The position numbers were made by a program, and so were the translations under genes. From Tatlockia sp. (lineage in GTDB: Bacteria; Pseudomonadota; Gammaproteobacteria; Legionellales; Legionellaceae), in contig JACCVV010000020.1 in the NCBI GenBank assembly GCA_013697955.1, positions 159,572 through 223,571 on the forward strand: a stretch of 64,000 nt of DNA. Direction: 5' to 3'. The notes beneath the pieces are model-generated. The model searched no databases and was not told the origin of the DNA. It saw only the letters and a list, made by a program, of their open reading frames with translations. Positions within the stretch are counted from its first letter, which is position 1; each line of letters starts with the position of its first letter. This document shows, in pieces, positions 27,315 through 36,397 of this stretch.

Positions 27315-27861
27315 AATCAATTTATTACCTTGGCGGGAATTAAGGCGAAAAAAAGAACGCACTAAAATTATTCAATTTTCGATATCAACATCATTTATTG
27401 CTTTATTAACCTGTTTTTTAATGAATTACACAATTTCAATCTTGGGTAAAAGGCAAGAAAACTGTAATCAACTCTTAAGAAATGAAATTAACAAGGTCGA
27501 TGCAAAGATAAGTGAGATTAATAAAATAAAAATTCAAATAAAAATTATGGCAGGAAGGATGCTTCATTTACAAGAATTACGAAATAGAGGCTTCTTAGCG
27601 GTACATCTTTTTGCTGAGCTTCCTGGATTGATACCCGAAGGGGTATATATCAATTTATTGCGTGTTTCAGGAAAAAAAATAATTCTGAGAGGGTTTTCTG
27701 AAACCAGCTTCGCTTTATCCAAATTGATGAAAAATATCGAACAGAATGCCTGGATGCAATCAGTAAAATTAATTGAGATAAAAAAAGAAAATCGTTTGGA
27801 TGCGCCACACCGCTTCACTCTAAGTTTTTTTCTACAACCTAATGAGATTTTAAAGAAATGA
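27304..27861 (+). CDS. pilN: Type IV pilus inner-membrane protein PilN
   Basis: A 185-residue bitopic protein. The N-terminal motif INLLPWRELRRKKE (residues 5-18) is the PilM-binding INLLPWR signature. One membrane span lies at about residues 25-45, then a periplasmic coiled coil (about 50-85) and a small ferredoxin-like domain. It partners with PilO in the alignment subcomplex. It overlaps pilM (11 bases) and pilO (4 bases), so translation is coupled. Lysine content is high, as elsewhere in this AT-rich operon. Confidence 0.93.
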   Translation: MTTKINLLPWRELRRKKERTKIIQFSISTSFIALLTCFLMNYTISILGKRQENCNQLLRNEINKVDAKISEINKIKIQIKIMAGRMLHLQELRNRGFLAVHLFAELPGLIPEGVYINLLRVSGKKIILRGFSETSFALSKLMKNIEQNAWMQSVKLIEIKKENRLDAPHRFTLSFFLQPNEILKK

Positions 27862-28442
27862 AAACTTTCAATTTAAATCAACTGGCAATAATCAACTTTG
27901 CAAGCTGGCCACCAATGCGTAAATATGTTTTGTTAACTTTATTGCCAATTTTTATAATCATTTTGAACCATGGACTCTTTTTTTATTCTGGTTTAGAGCA
28001 ATATAAAATCCTGGCTGATGAAACCCTTCATCTTAAAAAAGCCTTTGAAAAAAAACAGCAGTTATCCAATTTAGAGGCCCAACAAACACAATTAAGCCAC
28101 ATCAAAAAAAAATACGCTAAGAGTTTGAGCTTGCTTGTTAAAGAAAAAGAATTATCAAAGGTATTAAACAAAATATCATCGTCTGCAGCATCTTCTGATT
28201 TGCTTATAGAATTTTTAGTACCCAAATCAAGGGGTGAAGATACCTTGCAAAAAGAATCCATTATCAGGATTGAAGCTCTAGGCGACTATCATGGATTAGC
28301 AACTTTTTACTCCAAAATTACTAGTCTTAGCAAGCTGATAACTTTTGATAATTTTGAGATTCAAACGGAAATTATTAACAATAAAATTAATCCTTTATTG
28401 CGAATGAAAATTTCTGCAAATATCCATCGTTTTTATATTTAA
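27858..28442 (+). CDS. pilO: Type IV pilus inner-membrane protein PilO
   Basis: A 194-residue bitopic protein with a short cytoplasmic N-terminus, one span (about residues 25-45), a Lys/Gln-rich periplasmic coiled coil (about 50-100) and a C-terminal ferredoxin-like domain ending near the stop. It heterodimerises with PilN. The assignment rests on topology, size and position between pilN and pilP, supported by the GDYHGLATFYSKITSL segment typical of PilO. Confidence 0.92.
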   Translation: MKTFNLNQLAIINFASWPPMRKYVLLTLLPIFIIILNHGLFFYSGLEQYKILADETLHLKKAFEKKQQLSNLEAQQTQLSHIKKKYAKSLSLLVKEKELSKVLNKISSSAASSDLLIEFLVPKSRGEDTLQKESIIRIEALGDYHGLATFYSKITSLSKLITFDNFEIQTEIINNKINPLLRMKISANIHRFYI

Positions 28443-28448
28443 GAATTT

Positions 28449-28943
28449 ATGAAAAAAATTAGTTATCTCTTAGTATTTCTACTGACAGCTTGTAATTCAT
28501 CAGCAGAATCAGATTTAGAAAATTATATTAAAAAAATCAAGAGTCGGGCTATGCAGAAACCAGAACCTATAATTGCAATAAACAAAATTGCAAAAATTAA
28601 TTACTCAGCAGATGAAAACCTGAATCCTTTTAAGTTAATGCAATCATCACAATCAGTTAGCAATAACAGAATTAAAGATCCTCTAGAAAATTTTCCCCTA
28701 GAGTCTTTAACCTTCGTCGGATTAATGAAAACGAATTCAGAAACCTCTGCCTTAATAAGCAGAAAAGATGGGCAAATATCTGCTATTAAAATTGGAAATT
28801 TTATTGGCAAAAAAGAAGCGCTGGTTACCGCTATAAATGATAAATATCTGCAATTAGAAGAGAGCATTTTTATTGCGGGTAAATTGAAGAAAAAAGTCAA
28901 AAAACTTTATATGGTTGACACCAATGTGGAGCATCAAAACTAA
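28449..28943 (+). CDS. pilP: Type IV pilus lipoprotein PilP
   Basis: A 164-residue predicted inner-membrane lipoprotein. The signal ends with the lipobox LLTAC, giving lipidated Cys15. A flexible linker follows (about 20-75), then a small beta-domain containing LESLTFVGLMKTNSETSALI. PilP joins PilNO to the secretin PilQ. It lies 6 bp after pilO. The beta-domain carries the expected AIKIGNFIGKKEALVTAI pattern. Nothing is missing compared with family members. Confidence 0.92.
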   Translation: MKKISYLLVFLLTACNSSAESDLENYIKKIKSRAMQKPEPIIAINKIAKINYSADENLNPFKLMQSSQSVSNNRIKDPLENFPLESLTFVGLMKTNSETSALISRKDGQISAIKIGNFIGKKEALVTAINDKYLQLEESIFIAGKLKKKVKKLYMVDTNVEHQN

Positions 28944-28996
28944 AGCTTAGTTGGTGATAGCTTAAGCATCATAAATTTAAAGAATTGGGAGTTATT

Positions 28997-30505
28997 TTGT
29001 TCAAATTTATTGTTATATCTATAGCCTGTTTACTTTCAGCCCCTTTATTCGCTATAGAGGTTCCATTACTAACCGAGAAAAATTTAGTCACAAAGCCTAG
29101 CCCCCAAAATAATATCGAAGGTAATACTAATACAAAATTAACACGCAAACGTATAAGTTTAAATTTTCAAGAAATAAAAGTAAGGGCTGTTCTCCAATTA
29201 TTGGCTGAATTTACTGGCATGAACCTAGTAGTAAGTGATAAAGTAACCGGCAGTATTACTTTACGTTTAAATGAAATTCCTTGGGAACAAGCTTTGGATA
29301 TTATTTTAACAACCCGATCCCTTAGCAAACGAAGTATTGGCAATGTCATGCTTATAGCCCCTGCTGAAGAAATAATAGACCGAGAGAAAAAAGAATTTAA
29401 TGTTCAGTCCGATCTTGAAAATCTGGTTCCACTTCGCTCTGAATTGTTACAAATAAATTATGCGAAAGCGCATGAGGTTGCTATTTTGCTGAAGGATCAG
29501 AGCTCTACCCTTTTATCTGCAAGAGGTAGTTTAAATGTTGATAATAGAACTAATACAATCTGGATCCAGGATACTCATAGCCAGATAAAAAAAATAAGAA
29601 AACTAATAAATCAGATTGATGTACCAGTAAAACAGGTTTTGATAGAGGCTCGAATCGTTAATGTGACTAAAGATTTTGCCAAGGATTTGGGGATCCGTTT
29701 TGGAGTTTCTGGACCTCATTTGGTTGGCAGCCTGAAAAAGACAACCCAGGTAGAGCAAAATGCAAAGTCAATTCAGACTGTGCCCTTAGCTGAAAGGTTA
29801 AATCTTGATCTTGTCGCCTTACCCCTCTCAGCTACACCTGCATCAATAGGTATAGCATTGGCTAAATTGGGTAATGGTATTCTTCTCGATTTAGAGCTTT
29901 CTGCCCTTGAGAGTGAAGGCAGGGGGGAAATTATATCAAGTCCTAGGCTTATAACTACTAATCAACAAACTGCTGTTATAGAGTCAGGTGAGGAAATACC
30001 CTATCAGGAAGCGATGACAAGCGGAGCAACCGCTGTTGCGTTTAAAAAGGCTGTATTAAGCTTAAAGGTAACACCGCAAATTACACCTGATTCCAAGATT
30101 TTGATGGATTTACATATCAATCAGGATATACCATCGGTTAAAGTTTTTAATGGGGTTCCTTCTATTTTAACTAAAGAAATCTCGACTGCTGTCCTGGTTG
30201 ATAACGGTCAAACCATTGTTTTAGGTGGAATTTATAAAGAAGATAAACATAATGCGATCAATCGTGTACCTTTCCTGGGAGAATTGCCTATAGTGGGCAG
30301 ATTATTTAGAAATCGGTCAATTATAGTAAGAAATGAGGAGTTGCTCATTTTCATTACTCCTAGGATAATAACAAACAATTTGTCAGGAACAGCATTAGAG
30401 GGACAAAGAAAAGCGTTTGCAGGAGATTTTGAGTTGAATAAGTTTGGTAAGCCGGTGGGGTTAATGCCTAAGCTTAGAAAAAAACTGGAAAAAATAGTCC
30501 ATTAG
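28997..30505 (+). CDS. pilQ: Type IV pilus secretin PilQ, short form
   Basis: A 502-residue outer-membrane secretin through which pili extrude. It has a signal peptide (about residues 1-19), then an STN-like domain starting near residue 53 (SLNFQEIKVRAVLQLLAEF), an N1 domain (about 150-210) and the secretin barrel. The barrel carries GRGEIISSPRLITTNQQTA, VLVDNGQTIVLGGIY, and VPFLGELPIVGRLFRN. Most gammaproteobacterial PilQ proteins are about 700 residues, with AMIN domains before this point, and none is seen here. I chose a TTG start at 28997 because GGGAG (28987-28991) is spaced correctly for it. The in-frame TTG at 28985 overlaps that site. It follows pilP by about 50 bp. Confidence 0.9.
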   Translation: MFKFIVISIACLLSAPLFAIEVPLLTEKNLVTKPSPQNNIEGNTNTKLTRKRISLNFQEIKVRAVLQLLAEFTGMNLVVSDKVTGSITLRLNEIPWEQALDIILTTRSLSKRSIGNVMLIAPAEEIIDREKKEFNVQSDLENLVPLRSELLQINYAKAHEVAILLKDQSSTLLSARGSLNVDNRTNTIWIQDTHSQIKKIRKLINQIDVPVKQVLIEARIVNVTKDFAKDLGIRFGVSGPHLVGSLKKTTQVEQNAKSIQTVPLAERLNLDLVALPLSATPASIGIALAKLGNGILLDLELSALESEGRGEIISSPRLITTNQQTAVIESGEEIPYQEAMTSGATAVAFKKAVLSLKVTPQITPDSKILMDLHINQDIPSVKVFNGVPSILTKEISTAVLVDNGQTIVLGGIYKEDKHNAINRVPFLGELPIVGRLFRNRSIIVRNEELLIFITPRIITNNLSGTALEGQRKAFAGDFELNKFGKPVGLMPKLRKKLEKIVH

Positions 30506-30613
30506 GTTGGCATCTTGTCTTTTTCAAGCTATAAACCAAAGGTTGTACTATGTTAATCAAGCCTGGAGTTGGTAGAAATCCATGTTTCAGTTCTAAGGGG
30601 TATTTAATTAAAA

Positions 30614-31141
30614 ATGAGTATAGTTAAAGTACGAAATATATTTCTAATAGGGCCGATGGGAGCTGGTAAAAGCACAATAGGCCGTACTTTGGCAAAAGAG
30701 CTCAAGCTTGAGTTCTATGATTCTGATGAGGTAATAGAAGAGCGGGCGGGAGCTGATATAGCCTGGATCTTTGATATTGAAGGAGAGGAAGGATTCCGTC
30801 GTCGAGAACAAAAAATAATTGATGAATTAACGCAAAAAACTAACATTGTTTTAGCAACTGGGGGTGGTGTAGTGATGACCCCAGAAAATCGTAATGCTCT
30901 GGCAGGTCGGGGTACCGTTATTTATTTGAAAACCTCCCTGCAGCAACAGTATGAACGTACTAAACGCGATAACAAACGACCCTTATTACAAACTGATGAT
31001 CTGGAAGGGCGTTTGGAGTTATTAAGAGATGAACGAGAGCCTTTCTATGATGAGATGGCTGATATTAGCTTTGAAACAGATAAGTTAACTGTCAAAGCGG
31101 TTGCAAATAATATTATCAAATATATTTATGGCGAAATTTAA
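30614..31141 (+). CDS. aroK: Shikimate kinase
   Basis: A 175-residue kinase that phosphorylates shikimate in aromatic amino-acid synthesis. The P-loop GPMGAGKST is at residues 13-21. The shikimate-binding [11 protein letters not shown] is near residue 36, and LATGGGVV and RPLLQT follow. It lies about 110 bp after pilQ, the standard pil-aro junction of gammaproteobacteria, and overlaps aroB by 14 bases. Length and motifs are typical. Confidence 0.95.
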   Translation: MSIVKVRNIFLIGPMGAGKSTIGRTLAKELKLEFYDSDEVIEERAGADIAWIFDIEGEEGFRRREQKIIDELTQKTNIVLATGGGVVMTPENRNALAGRGTVIYLKTSLQQQYERTKRDNKRPLLQTDDLEGRLELLRDEREPFYDEMADISFETDKLTVKAVANNIIKYIYGEI

Positions 31142-32234
31142 TTTATATGAAGAATTGAATATTCGCCTGCCAGGTCATAATTATCCTATCCTCATTGGAA
31201 ATGGCGCCTTAGGCGAAGAAGAAGTTCTTAGGCGTTATGTCGCTTCAGGGCAAGTACTAATCGTAACTAATGAGACGGTGGCACCGCTTTATCTAAACTA
31301 TTTGCAGTTAGCTTTTAAGGATAGACAGTGTGATGTCGTTATTCTTCAAGATGGCGAAGCCTACAAAAATCAGCAAAGTTTAGACAAAATTTATGATGCT
31401 TTAATCTTAAATCAACATCATCGCGACACTTGCTTAATTGCCTTGGGTGGTGGAGTTATAGGCGATATCACTGGCTATGCCGCAGCTACCTATCAGCGCG
31501 GTGTATCTTTTATTCAAATACCAACTACTGTTTTGGCTCAGGTTGATGCATCTATTGGTGGCAAAACAGCAATAAACTATCAACATGCAAAAAATATGAT
31601 AGGCTCTTTCCATCAACCTAATGCAGTAATTATTGATTTGGATACATTAAAATCTCTACCCTCACGTGAATTTCGGGCCGGCCTTGCTGAAGTAATTAAA
31701 TATGCTTTCCTAGAGGGTGGCGAGTTTTTGAATGAAGTTAATAATGCTTTAAAAGAAGGATTAGCTGACAATGAATGTACTAAGTTGCCAGAAATAATAA
31801 GCCAATGTTGCCAAATAAAAACAAAATTTGTACAAGAAGATGAGCGTGAAACGGGTCTTAGAGCCTTGTTAAATCTTGGACATACTTTTGCTCATGCGCT
31901 AGAAGCTTACACAAATTACAGGCGCTGGCTGCACGGAGAAGCTGTGGCCATTGGCCTTTATTGTGCGACCTGGTTATCGCGTCAACAACTTGGACTTGAT
32001 GAGTCTTCATTAAGAATAGTTGATGAAATGCTGCTGAGAGCCAAACTACCTCGAAGAATTCCTGATGATATTGACCTTAATGTACTACGTGGATTAATGT
32101 CGCAGGATAAAAAAATTAAAAATAACCGCTTGCGCTTTGTGTTAATGAAAGCTTTTGGTGATTGTTATCTTGATGATCAAGTGTCAGAAGAAAATTTAAA
32201 AATATCGTTGCAGAATTCAGTTAAAGGAGTTTAA
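31128..32234 (+). CDS. aroB: 3-Dehydroquinate synthase
   Basis: This 368-residue NAD- and metal-dependent enzyme is the second step of the shikimate pathway. Motifs are [48 protein letters not shown], the lysine motif AEVIKYAFL, and the metal ligands in [12 protein letters not shown] and HGEAVAIGL. The ATG at 31128 ([16 protein letters not shown]) lies inside the end of aroK. An upstream in-frame start at 31101 would lengthen the overlap without adding conserved sequence. It is followed after 2 bp by the DamX-like gene. Confidence 0.95.
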   Translation: MAKFNLYEELNIRLPGHNYPILIGNGALGEEEVLRRYVASGQVLIVTNETVAPLYLNYLQLAFKDRQCDVVILQDGEAYKNQQSLDKIYDALILNQHHRDTCLIALGGGVIGDITGYAAATYQRGVSFIQIPTTVLAQVDASIGGKTAINYQHAKNMIGSFHQPNAVIIDLDTLKSLPSREFRAGLAEVIKYAFLEGGEFLNEVNNALKEGLADNECTKLPEIISQCCQIKTKFVQEDERETGLRALLNLGHTFAHALEAYTNYRRWLHGEAVAIGLYCATWLSRQQLGLDESSLRIVDEMLLRAKLPRRIPDDIDLNVLRGLMSQDKKIKNNRLRFVLMKAFGDCYLDDQVSEENLKISLQNSVKGV

Positions 32235-32236
32235 CA

Positions 32237-34111
32237 ATGCAAAATCAGGCAAATGGGCCAGATGCCAAGGAAAGAAATCTAATTGCCCAACAGGTTTTCA
32301 AACCTGGCTGTTGGCTAACCAAAATTGAAACTATAAAAAAACTGGTACATTCAAATATACTGATTACTGTTTTAGCGGAACCTGCTTCGGGTAAAACAAC
32401 TTTCATCAATCTATTGAAATCAGAAACAGAAACTATAATTCAGACTTGGGTTTTAAGCGCTAGCTCATCATTTTCTGAACAAGATTTTCTATCGCAGCTT
32501 TCAGCCGCTTTAAATAAGAATTTCAACAGTGAAACTACATTTGCGAGCCTTGCTGCACAAATATTCGAGATGAAAGTACCAATATTAATCATCATTGACG
32601 ATGCCCAATTTTTAACAGAATCATTTTTACAAGCAATTTTATTTGAATTGAAAAGACAGGGGAATGAAGGGTTTTTACATTTTTGTTTAGTGGCAGATCA
32701 CTCATTAATCAATTTTTTAGAAAAATTTGAACAGGAATATATACAGATTATAGAGCCAGGAAATCTTACGGTTTCTGAAACCAAAACTTATTTATACTCT
32801 ATCCTACCCGCCCCTAAAAAATTAAATAAGGTGATGACAGAAAAGGAATTGGAAAAATTTTACGAACTTACAAAAGGTAATATTGCAGCGATAAATACTC
32901 TTATAAGTTATTTTTATCCTAAATCCGTTTTGAAATCTAAGGATAAGACCAATTATTTGTTAAGAACCGCCGGATTTTTAGCGACCGCAGCGGTTGCTTT
33001 AGTCACTTCATCTTATATTTGGCCTGAGCATTTTTTGCCCTCATCGAAAAATCTGAACAACCATGAAAATACTCATCCAATTGCAGAAATAGCTCAGCCC
33101 CTACCATCATTAATTCCAGAAATACCCAAACGTAACCCTATATTAAATAGTCAATTAGTAAATATTAGTCATGAAATTGAAACCAAAGGCAGCCAGATAC
33201 CTTCTTGGAAAGTAGCCTCCACCTCACAGCAAGTACATCCTTCTCCTAAACGAAATGATATCTCTATCAAAAATGAAAAAGATGCAGCTCGGATTTTGCG
33301 AGATAGAGTAGTGGTTTCACAAAAAAATAAAAAGCCGGCATTGCATAGTCAAATGGTTAATATTAGTCATGAGCTTGCAACCAAAGGCAGCCAGATACCT
33401 TCATGGAAAGTAGCCTCCACTTCTCAGCAAGTGCATCTTTCTAATAAACGAAATGATATCTCTATCAAAAATGAAAAAGATGCAGCTCGGATTTTGCGAG
33501 ATAGCGTAGTGGTTTCACAAAAAAATAAAAAACCGACATTGCATAGTCAGATGGTTAATATTAGTCATGAGCTTGCAACCAAAGGCAGCCAGATCCCTTC
33601 ATGGAAAGTAGCCTCCACCTCTCAGCAAGTACATCCTTCTCCTAAAAAAATTGTTGATTACTCAATCGATATTCAAAAGGATGAGGTTCTGGTTCTGCGA
33701 GAAAGAATAGCAGCTATCGAAAAAATTTTACACACTATGGAGTCTAAGCCTTTCAAACAAAAAGGCACTAAGACAATAGCTGCTAAAGAATCAATTTTAG
33801 CTAAAAACGGGACCTTAAAGAGAAAACAAAAAATTGCCCTTGATATAAAAACAACTAGTAAACCTTTCACTATTCAATTAATGGCAAGTCCGGATCAGGC
33901 TAAACTAAAGCGTTTGATAACTAATTTAAAATTGAATGAGCAAGTTAAAATTCGATTAACAAAGCGCAATGGTGTGAATTGGTATGTAGTGACAATCGGT
34001 GAATATAAGCAAAAAGTGCAAGCAACAGCTTCAATTAAAAATTTACCCGCTAATTTGACTCAATTTAATCCATGGGTTCGACCGCTTGAACAGCTCAAGG
34101 CTTTGGGTTAA
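32237..34111 (+). CDS. damX: DamX-like AAA ATPase with SPOR domain
   Basis: A 624-residue bitopic protein. An N-terminal AAA/ExeA-like ATPase has a Walker A near residues 48-57 (AEPASGKTTF) and a Walker B near 116-125 (ILIIIDDAQF). One membrane span lies at about 240-258. A long periplasmic linker follows, then a C-terminal SPOR domain (about 540-620), which in this family binds denuded septal peptidoglycan. E. coli DamX has the span and SPOR but no ATPase, while Pseudomonas proteins at the same locus after aroB have both, as far as I recall. The linker contains a 66-residue unit repeated 2.5 times (residues 303-470). It probably acts in septation. The gene symbol is by position and domain. 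Confidence 0.85.
   Translation: MQNQANGPDAKERNLIAQQVFKPGCWLTKIETIKKLVHSNILITVLAEPASGKTTFINLLKSETETIIQTWVLSASSSFSEQDFLSQLSAALNKNFNSETTFASLAAQIFEMKVPILIIIDDAQFLTESFLQAILFELKRQGNEGFLHFCLVADHSLINFLEKFEQEYIQIIEPGNLTVSETKTYLYSILPAPKKLNKVMTEKELEKFYELTKGNIAAINTLISYFYPKSVLKSKDKTNYLLRTAGFLATAAVALVTSSYIWPEHFLPSSKNLNNHENTHPIAEIAQPLPSLIPEIPKRNPILNSQLVNISHEIETKGSQIPSWKVASTSQQVHPSPKRNDISIKNEKDAARILRDRVVVSQKNKKPALHSQMVNISHELATKGSQIPSWKVASTSQQVHLSNKRNDISIKNEKDAARILRDSVVVSQKNKKPTLHSQMVNISHELATKGSQIPSWKVASTSQQVHPSPKKIVDYSIDIQKDEVLVLRERIAAIEKILHTMESKPFKQKGTKTIAAKESILAKNGTLKRKQKIALDIKTTSKPFTIQLMASPDQAKLKRLITNLKLNEQVKIRLTKRNGVNWYVVTIGEYKQKVQATASIKNLPANLTQFNPWVRPLEQLKALG
33143..33646 (+). repeat. 198-bp in-frame tandem repeat in the DamX-like gene
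   Basis: Units start at 33143, 33341 and 33539. The third is cut after about 108 bp. Each encodes 66 residues beginning L(N/H)SQ(L/M)VNISHE and including KGSQIPSWKVASTSQQVH and ISIKNEKDAARILRD. Long stretches are identical at the DNA level. Unit 3 matches unit 2 at its head but unit 1 around the VHPSPK codons, which suggests gene conversion. Confidence 0.92.
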
Positions 34112-34257
34112 GTGGCAAATTTATTGCTCCTTTTTTTAAAAAAAGTGGAATCAAAAAGAAAGATATTTTGCGCATTTATCTTCAAATTACATCCTATGGG
34201 AAAATAAAATTAATTCTGTTAGTCTAAAGAAGCTGGTGTTTGTCAAGGAGAGAAATA

Positions 34258-34695
34258 ATGTACAAGAAGGTATTGTTTGCAACAGACTTTGATGAAGTAG
34301 GTATTAAGGCCGCACACAAGGCAAAAAAGATTGCTGATGAAAATGGCGCTGATTTACTTCTCGTTCATGTCGTTGAACCCATCCCCGCTTATGCCTATCC
34401 AGGCTTTGCAGGTTTTGCAGAAGTTGAAGTGTCAATTCGCGAGCAGGCTGAAAAAGAATTATCAACCTTGGCTAAACAGCTAGGTGTAGATGCAAAACAT
34501 TGCATGATTGAATTCGGCTCGACAAAAAATGAGATTTTACGAGTAGCCCAAGAAAAGAAAATTGATTTAATTGTAACAGGCAGTCACGGCAAGCACGGCC
34601 TTGCATTATTACTAGGTTCAACAGCAAACGCAATCCTCCATGGCGCTGAATGTGATGTTCTGATTGTCCGACCATTGCCCCCACATGCTACTTAA
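34258..34695 (+). CDS. Universal stress protein, UspA family
   Basis: A 145-residue single-domain Usp protein. The N-terminus YKKVLFATDFDEVG, the DLLLVHVVEP strand and the C-terminal nucleotide-binding loop GSHGKHGLALLLGSTA are typical of ATP-binding-type Usp proteins. The ATG at 34258 is preceded by a strong AAGGAGA site. An upstream in-frame start at 34240 would overlap that site. It has its own upstream region and a hairpin after it, so it is probably monocistronic. Such proteins rise in stationary phase or stress, but a specific role is unknown. Confidence 0.9.
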   Translation: MYKKVLFATDFDEVGIKAAHKAKKIADENGADLLLVHVVEPIPAYAYPGFAGFAEVEVSIREQAEKELSTLAKQLGVDAKHCMIEFGSTKNEILRVAQEKKIDLIVTGSHGKHGLALLLGSTANAILHGAECDVLIVRPLPPHAT

Positions 34696-34713
34696 TAATA
34701 ATCTTAAATTCTG

Positions 34714-34736
34714 ACCCCGCACGTTCTATGTGGGGT
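34714..34736 (+). terminator. Hairpin after the usp gene
   Basis: ACCCCGCA (34714-34721) pairs with TGTGGGGT (34729-34736) over a 7-nt loop with one G-T wobble, 19 bp after the stop. Only a short T-rich tail follows, so termination is plausible but not certain. Confidence 0.45.
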
Positions 34737-35254
34737 TAATTGAGTAAACGATACAAATACAGCTGAGCTACACAGAACCCCATTAAAAGCGGGAAGGGCA
34801 TAAGGGATTGTTCCTTATCAAATCGATATTAGAACTCCTCTTTTGAAGGGCGGATAAAAAATATTCCGTTTATAGTCTATTTTTATTAAAAAATCGCTTT
34901 CTCCTCGATTGCCAAGCAGGTTAATTTTTGAATTTTCCAGTTTGGGCAGGAAAGGAGGTCTGAGAATAGGTAGGATTATTTAAACTTTGTAGAGAATCGC
35001 AGCTCATTCTTTAATTTTTAAGTGAATTATAAGAAGTTAGGTGATTTAAAAACATCTCCAAAGGTTTTTTCCGGGAGCCTCGCCTAGACTTTCAATCTTT
35101 ATTTGGCTTAGCTTAGTCTTATTTTGTAATCACCCAGCTAAAAGCAGATACCTAATCTATTAGACCAAAAAATATACATATATATCAAAATATGCCATTT
35201 ATGAGTTTTTTTTGTATTATACTAATAGCTAGTCCATCTATTTTGTAACCTCTT
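34737..35254. other. Long intergenic region (about 520 bp)
   Basis: No ORF with a plausible start and no RNA family is recognised. The region is AT-rich with scattered purine-rich stretches, for example around 34950-34975. The last 60 bp contain TATACT-like sequence before the next gene, which could be its -10. An undetected small RNA is possible. Confidence 0.4.
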
Positions 35255-36262
35255 ATGCCCCTATTTGATGCCGAAATAAATCATTTAACAGAAATTTATA
35301 AGTTAATTTCTGAAGAGAAATCCTTGGAAGCCATAGAGCAGATAAAATCACTTTATTCCCAAACTACTTTAGATAAGGCACAAGATAAGATCCTTGAGTT
35401 GTTTCATTATAAAAATAAAAAAGACAACTTAACACTCTGCGAGTGGGCAATTGAAAAGGGTAATTTAGAAGTGGCAAATGCAATAATTAGCCTTTATCCG
35501 AATCTTCAACCATTAACAATCGATTTCGGCTTAAGCGACTTGGTAAATTTTAAACGTTCGCCCTCCCTAATTAGTTTTGAAAGTTTAGATTTATATAAAT
35601 ATTTAGTGAAAGATCAAAGAGAAACTTATTGTGATGAAATTTTGGCAGAATCAAAAGAGCTTAGAATAAAGGCAGTAAAGGATCTTATTGATTTAGTTCT
35701 GGATAATCCAATCAAAAACACACTTTTAAAGTCTCTAATTAACTATATTAACAATAGTTATACTATTACCGATTTGAACCAATCTATTGAAAAAGCCCTA
35801 CAATCCTACAGGAAGGATGCCTTTGATTCTTTAAAAACGTTGAATCCCGACGTTTCAGATAAAAAATTCAATAAATTATTGGAAGAAAACCTCAAAGCTG
35901 ATAAAGACTTTGCAAAGATAAATGGTGCATTTCACACTGTGAATTCACTTGATAAAATAGTTAATGATTATAAAGATTTGCCAGGTAAGTCTTTAGCTGA
36001 ATTTAAACAAAACACAAAGAGAGCATTAGAGAGCCATAAAGATATATTGCAATCAAGCAGAGGTTATGGGGAACTAATAGCCTCTATAGGCAATGCATTA
36101 ATGCGATTTACAGGTGTTGGATTTGTAATCGCGGGCATTAAAGGAAAATACGAAGACTATAAACATGATAAATGGCGAATTTTCTCTGAGCAAACCAAGT
36201 CTGCTGAAAAACAGGAAAACCTTGACGCTGCGATTGAATCTTTACCCACACCTAAAAAATAA
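35255..36262 (+). CDS. Unknown protein, possible secreted effector
   Basis: A 335-residue soluble, charged, mostly helical protein. It has no signal peptide and no clear membrane span, although residues 275-290 around RFTGVGFVIAGIKGKYEDYK are mildly hydrophobic. The N-terminal 90 residues (TLCEWAIEKGNLEVANAII) have a faint ankyrin-like helix pattern. The C-terminus (SAEKQENLDAAIESLPTPKK) is rich in Glu, Lys, Ser and Pro, as in many Dot/Icm substrates. I do not recognise a family. It stands alone between long non-coding stretches, in an accessory region. The effector idea is a hypothesis. Confidence 0.75.
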   Translation: MPLFDAEINHLTEIYKLISEEKSLEAIEQIKSLYSQTTLDKAQDKILELFHYKNKKDNLTLCEWAIEKGNLEVANAIISLYPNLQPLTIDFGLSDLVNFKRSPSLISFESLDLYKYLVKDQRETYCDEILAESKELRIKAVKDLIDLVLDNPIKNTLLKSLINYINNSYTITDLNQSIEKALQSYRKDAFDSLKTLNPDVSDKKFNKLLEENLKADKDFAKINGAFHTVNSLDKIVNDYKDLPGKSLAEFKQNTKRALESHKDILQSSRGYGELIASIGNALMRFTGVGFVIAGIKGKYEDYKHDKWRIFSEQTKSAEKQENLDAAIESLPTPKK

Positions 36263-36397
36263 AATTACCGTTTAATCCAAATAGGTAATCGCTCTCTTAA
36301 TTCCTCGATGATTTCTATTATCCTAATTCAAACATGAAAATAATCAGCGCTTTAATAATTTAGGGCGCATAACAATCAAAGGAGGAATGGTGATATT

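Noticed and set aside
35160..35254. PmrA or CpxR box upstream of the unknown gene
   Set aside because: I could not find a convincing tandem consensus. Only generic AT-rich promoter-like sequence is present.
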